Assembly (NCBI RefSeq): GCF_017104965.1
Contig: NZ_JAAGPR010000004.1
Location: forward strand, 372,001-436,000
Direction of reading: 5' to 3'
Source of the DNA: Paraburkholderia sp. Ac-20340
GTDB taxonomy: Bacteria > Pseudomonadota > Gammaproteobacteria > Burkholderiales > Burkholderiaceae
DNA length: 64,000 bases
Below the pieces are notes generated by a model. The model was given only the letters and a program-made list of their open reading frames with translations. It was not told the DNA's origin and made no database searches. The position numbers were made by a program, and so were the translations under genes. Below are positions 63,101 through 64,000 of this stretch, one piece after another; within the stretch, counting starts at the first letter, position 1, and each line of letters opens with the position of its first letter.

Positions 63101-64000
63101 CCGTGCGTCTGGTCGCGATCAATCCGCAGGCGAAAGCCATCGAACTGAAAGACCTGAAGGCGCAACTGGTGGAGCGACGCTATGTGTCGGTGCTGACCAA
63201 ACAGGATTCGGGCGTCTACAAGTACGATTCGCGCCTGAAGGAAGTGCCGGTGAGCGAAAACCCGCTGACGATTCCGGCCGCCGGTCTGGACTTCAAGCTG
63301 CCGACCGACAAGCCGGGTAACTATGCGCTGATCATTCGGAGTGCAGATAATACTGAAGTCAATCGGGTCGAGTATTCCGTAGCAGGCGATGCCAACGTGT
63401 CCCGTTCGCTCGACCGCAATGCCGAATTGCAGATCAATCTGAGCAAGCACGATTACGCCCAGGGCGAACCCGTCGAAATCGCAATTCGCGCGCCGTATGC
63501 GGGCAGCGGCCTGATCACCATCGAGCGAGACAAGGTCTACGCACACGCATGGTTTCATTCCGATACCACCAGTTCGGTCCAGCACATCACCGTGCCGCCG
63601 GATTTCGAAGGCAACGGCTATATCAACGTACAGTACGTGCGTGATCCGTCGTCGGACGAAGTGTTCATGAGCCCGCTGAGCTATGGCGTCGTGCCGTTCT
63701 CGGTCAATATGGATGCGCGCCGCAATCGCCTGACGCTCGACGCGCCGCCGCTGGTCAAGCCGGGACAGACGGTCACGTTCAAACTGCATGCGGGACGCCC
63801 GACCAAAGCCGTCGTGTTCGCGGTGGACGAAGGCATCCTGCAGGTCGGCCGCTACAAGCTGGGCGATCCGCTCAAGTTCTTCTTCCGCAAGCGCATGCTG
63901 GAAGTGGGCACGTCGCAGATTCTCGATCTGATCTTGCCCGACTTCGAAAAGCTGATGGCCATGGCGGCGCCCGGCGGCGATGCGGACGACGCCATCGGCA
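60160..64000 (+). CDS. Bacterial alpha-2-macroglobulin, inner-membrane anchored (3' truncated by window)
   Basis: Open from ATG 60160 (AAAAAGGTAAG upstream) to the window end, 1280 codons. One N-terminal membrane segment (residues about 57-78, VRAFGAVALAIAAWGAWHWY) anchors a large periplasmic chain. Beta-sandwich MG domains follow, with the characteristic YLFSDRGIYRPGDLFHIGVIVRASNW near residue 730 and VDEGILQVGRYKLGDPLKFFFRKR near the end. Residues about 561-608 form a Lys/Ala then Ser/Asp/Asn/Gly-rich low-complexity linker. The thioester motif, if any, lies beyond the window. Such proteins trap foreign proteases in the periplasm; a pbpC partner would be expected downstream. Confidence 0.9.
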   Translation, partial: MDILRLLFVLPLRVLRGLFHLIVKILRPVFGSVSWSAPGWAISTSAALRERPRYFAVRAFGAVALAIAAWGAWHWYVHRPKPAEPQRITFQARVPAVTDYVSADGTPKITVHPLEVVFSGSAAPIELVGKTVTKGIAMKPALKGEWSWTDDHTLRFVPAADWPVGGHIELDFDVRQAFAPHVLMADDHLAFDLAPFVAKAGNAEFYQDPQNATAKKTIMPVSFNYPVDTAQFEKRISLALAGSDGKFNTPLKFTVTYDAYKLNAWVHSQPLDLPRDDGAVKLTVDSGARSSRGGAGIKDPLTSIVRVPGLYSLAVNSVSPTLVDNDRYEPEQVLVTEISGAVRGTDLNGLIKAWVLPKRRKGVDQKDDDPPYEWNAEDVSEDVLQHSQALPLELVPTESDYAELQSFKFHAEPGQRVYVRIAPGLKSFGGYMLGQSALQTFTVPDYPKLLHFMADGSLLSLSGSKRISVVSRNLPGMRLEIGRVLPDQLQHLVSFNQGSYTHPDLGYSFSEDHIVERFEQKRVFPKAGPGQAHYEGIDLGQYLTSGKRGVFLLHLSAYDPVAEKKKAEKAAQAADQGSGNGNSDGGSSDDNSTDDSGDNGGDEASPTDTRMIVITDLGMLVKRALDGSQDVFVQSIRTGQPVGGATVSVLALNGQTLYTQDTTADGVVHFPTFKGLDRDKRPMLYVVKKADDLSFLPVGGQDRQLDFSRFDVGGERNPVSEGQLSAYLFSDRGIYRPGDLFHIGVIVRASNWTHSPSGVPLQAEIVDPRGMTVKRMPLAVDNSGFSELSYTPSETAPTGTWAVNLYIVKNGKTDEPIGSTTVQVKEFLPDRMKVQAKLSQQVAEGWVKPDQLKGVVDAQNLFGTPAANRRVEASLTLRPVWPQFRSWQDYHFFDVRRAKEGYTTNLQDGKTDDKGHAEFDLDLKKYADATYQLYFLSKAYEAEGGRNVAANAQTLVSSDDWLVGYKSVDDLDYVKRGSPRAVRLVAINPQAKAIELKDLKAQLVERRYVSVLTKQDSGVYKYDSRLKEVPVSENPLTIPAAGLDFKLPTDKPGNYALIIRSADNTEVNRVEYSVAGDANVSRSLDRNAELQINLSKHDYAQGEPVEIAIRAPYAGSGLITIERDKVYAHAWFHSDTTSSVQHITVPPDFEGNGYINVQYVRDPSSDEVFMSPLSYGVVPFSVNMDARRNRLTLDAPPLVKPGQTVTFKLHAGRPTKAVVFAVDEGILQVGRYKLGDPLKFFFRKRMLEVGTSQILDLILPDFEKLMAMAAPGGDADDAIG

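Noticed and set aside
1..64000. tRNA, rRNA, CRISPR array, insertion sequence or prophage
   Set aside because: No tRNA T-loop pattern in a cloverleaf context, no regular repeat-spacer series, no transposase or integrase in any frame.

Overview
The window (64 kb, high GC apart from a few short AT-rich patches) reads as part of a Burkholderia-type betaproteobacterial replicon, most likely Paraburkholderia or Caballeronia. The evidence is four OmpC-type trimeric porins of the Burkholderia style, a Burkholderiaceae-like gene repertoire, GTG/TTG starts with GC-rich codon use, and a dense set of catabolic operons each beside its own regulator (IclR, AraC/PAS, Lrp, LysR x2, TetR, AraC). I saw no rRNA, tRNA, CRISPR array, insertion sequence or phage gene. 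The layout looks like an accessory nutrient-scavenging region (second chromosome or megaplasmid) of a soil or plant-associated bacterium.

Region 1 (1-5.1 kb): the 3' end of an OmpA-family protein, a cyclic-nucleotide-binding/thioredoxin-reductase-like fusion, a membrane-anchored leucine-rich-repeat protein, and a serine beta-lactamase-fold hydrolase broken by a +1 frameshift exactly at its SxxK motif.

Region 2 (5.1-18.7 kb): one long, tightly overlapping operon. It holds an IclR regulator with a triple-repeat operator, two unrecognised proteins, an M19 dipeptidase-fold protein missing key metal ligands, a polyamine-type ABC importer (binding protein, two permeases, ATPase), a class III aminotransferase, an aldehyde dehydrogenase, an acetylpolyamine amidohydrolase of the HDAC superfamily, and a porin, closed by a strong terminator. 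I infer uptake and breakdown of an acylated amine or polyamine: import, de-acylation, transamination, aldehyde oxidation.

Region 3 (18.8-20.4 kb): two hypothetical proteins and a SUI1/YciH translation factor.

Region 4 (20.5-32.8 kb): a complete trans-4-hydroxy-L-proline pathway: deaminase, epimerase, three-subunit D-hydroxyproline dehydrogenase, PAS-AraC regulator, APC permease, ketoglutarate-semialdehyde dehydrogenase (frameshifted) and an Ldh-family reductase, plus an orphan branched-chain-type binding protein. A promoter module of about 90 bp is duplicated with identical spacing in front of the deaminase and the epimerase.

Region 5 (32.9-37.9 kb): a leftward operon of aromatic/aspartate-type aminotransferase, RidA-like protein, porin and amino-acid permease, divergent from an Lrp regulator.

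Region 6 (37.9-40.2 kb): a tiny HTH protein with a dyad at its 5' end, a membrane protein and a small secreted protein, none with a recognised role.

Region 7 (40.4-59.7 kb): the most interesting part. A sugar-isomerase-fold protein and a DUF6379-like small protein form a candidate C-glycoside deglycosidase alpha/beta pair. Around them are an MFS transporter, two tandem NodD/NahR-like LysR regulators, and an operon of porin, small secreted protein, second sugar-isomerase-fold enzyme, Gfo/Idh/MocA dehydrogenase and GMC oxidoreductase. Then come TetR, MHS-type transporter, type-B carboxylesterase and porin, and a GH3 lipoprotein glucosidase divergent from an AraC regulator. Together this looks like a catabolic locus for plant glycosides working through 3-keto-sugar chemistry.

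Region 8 (59.7-64 kb): an AT-rich non-coding stretch and the start of a large inner-membrane-anchored alpha-2-macroglobulin, cut by the window edge.
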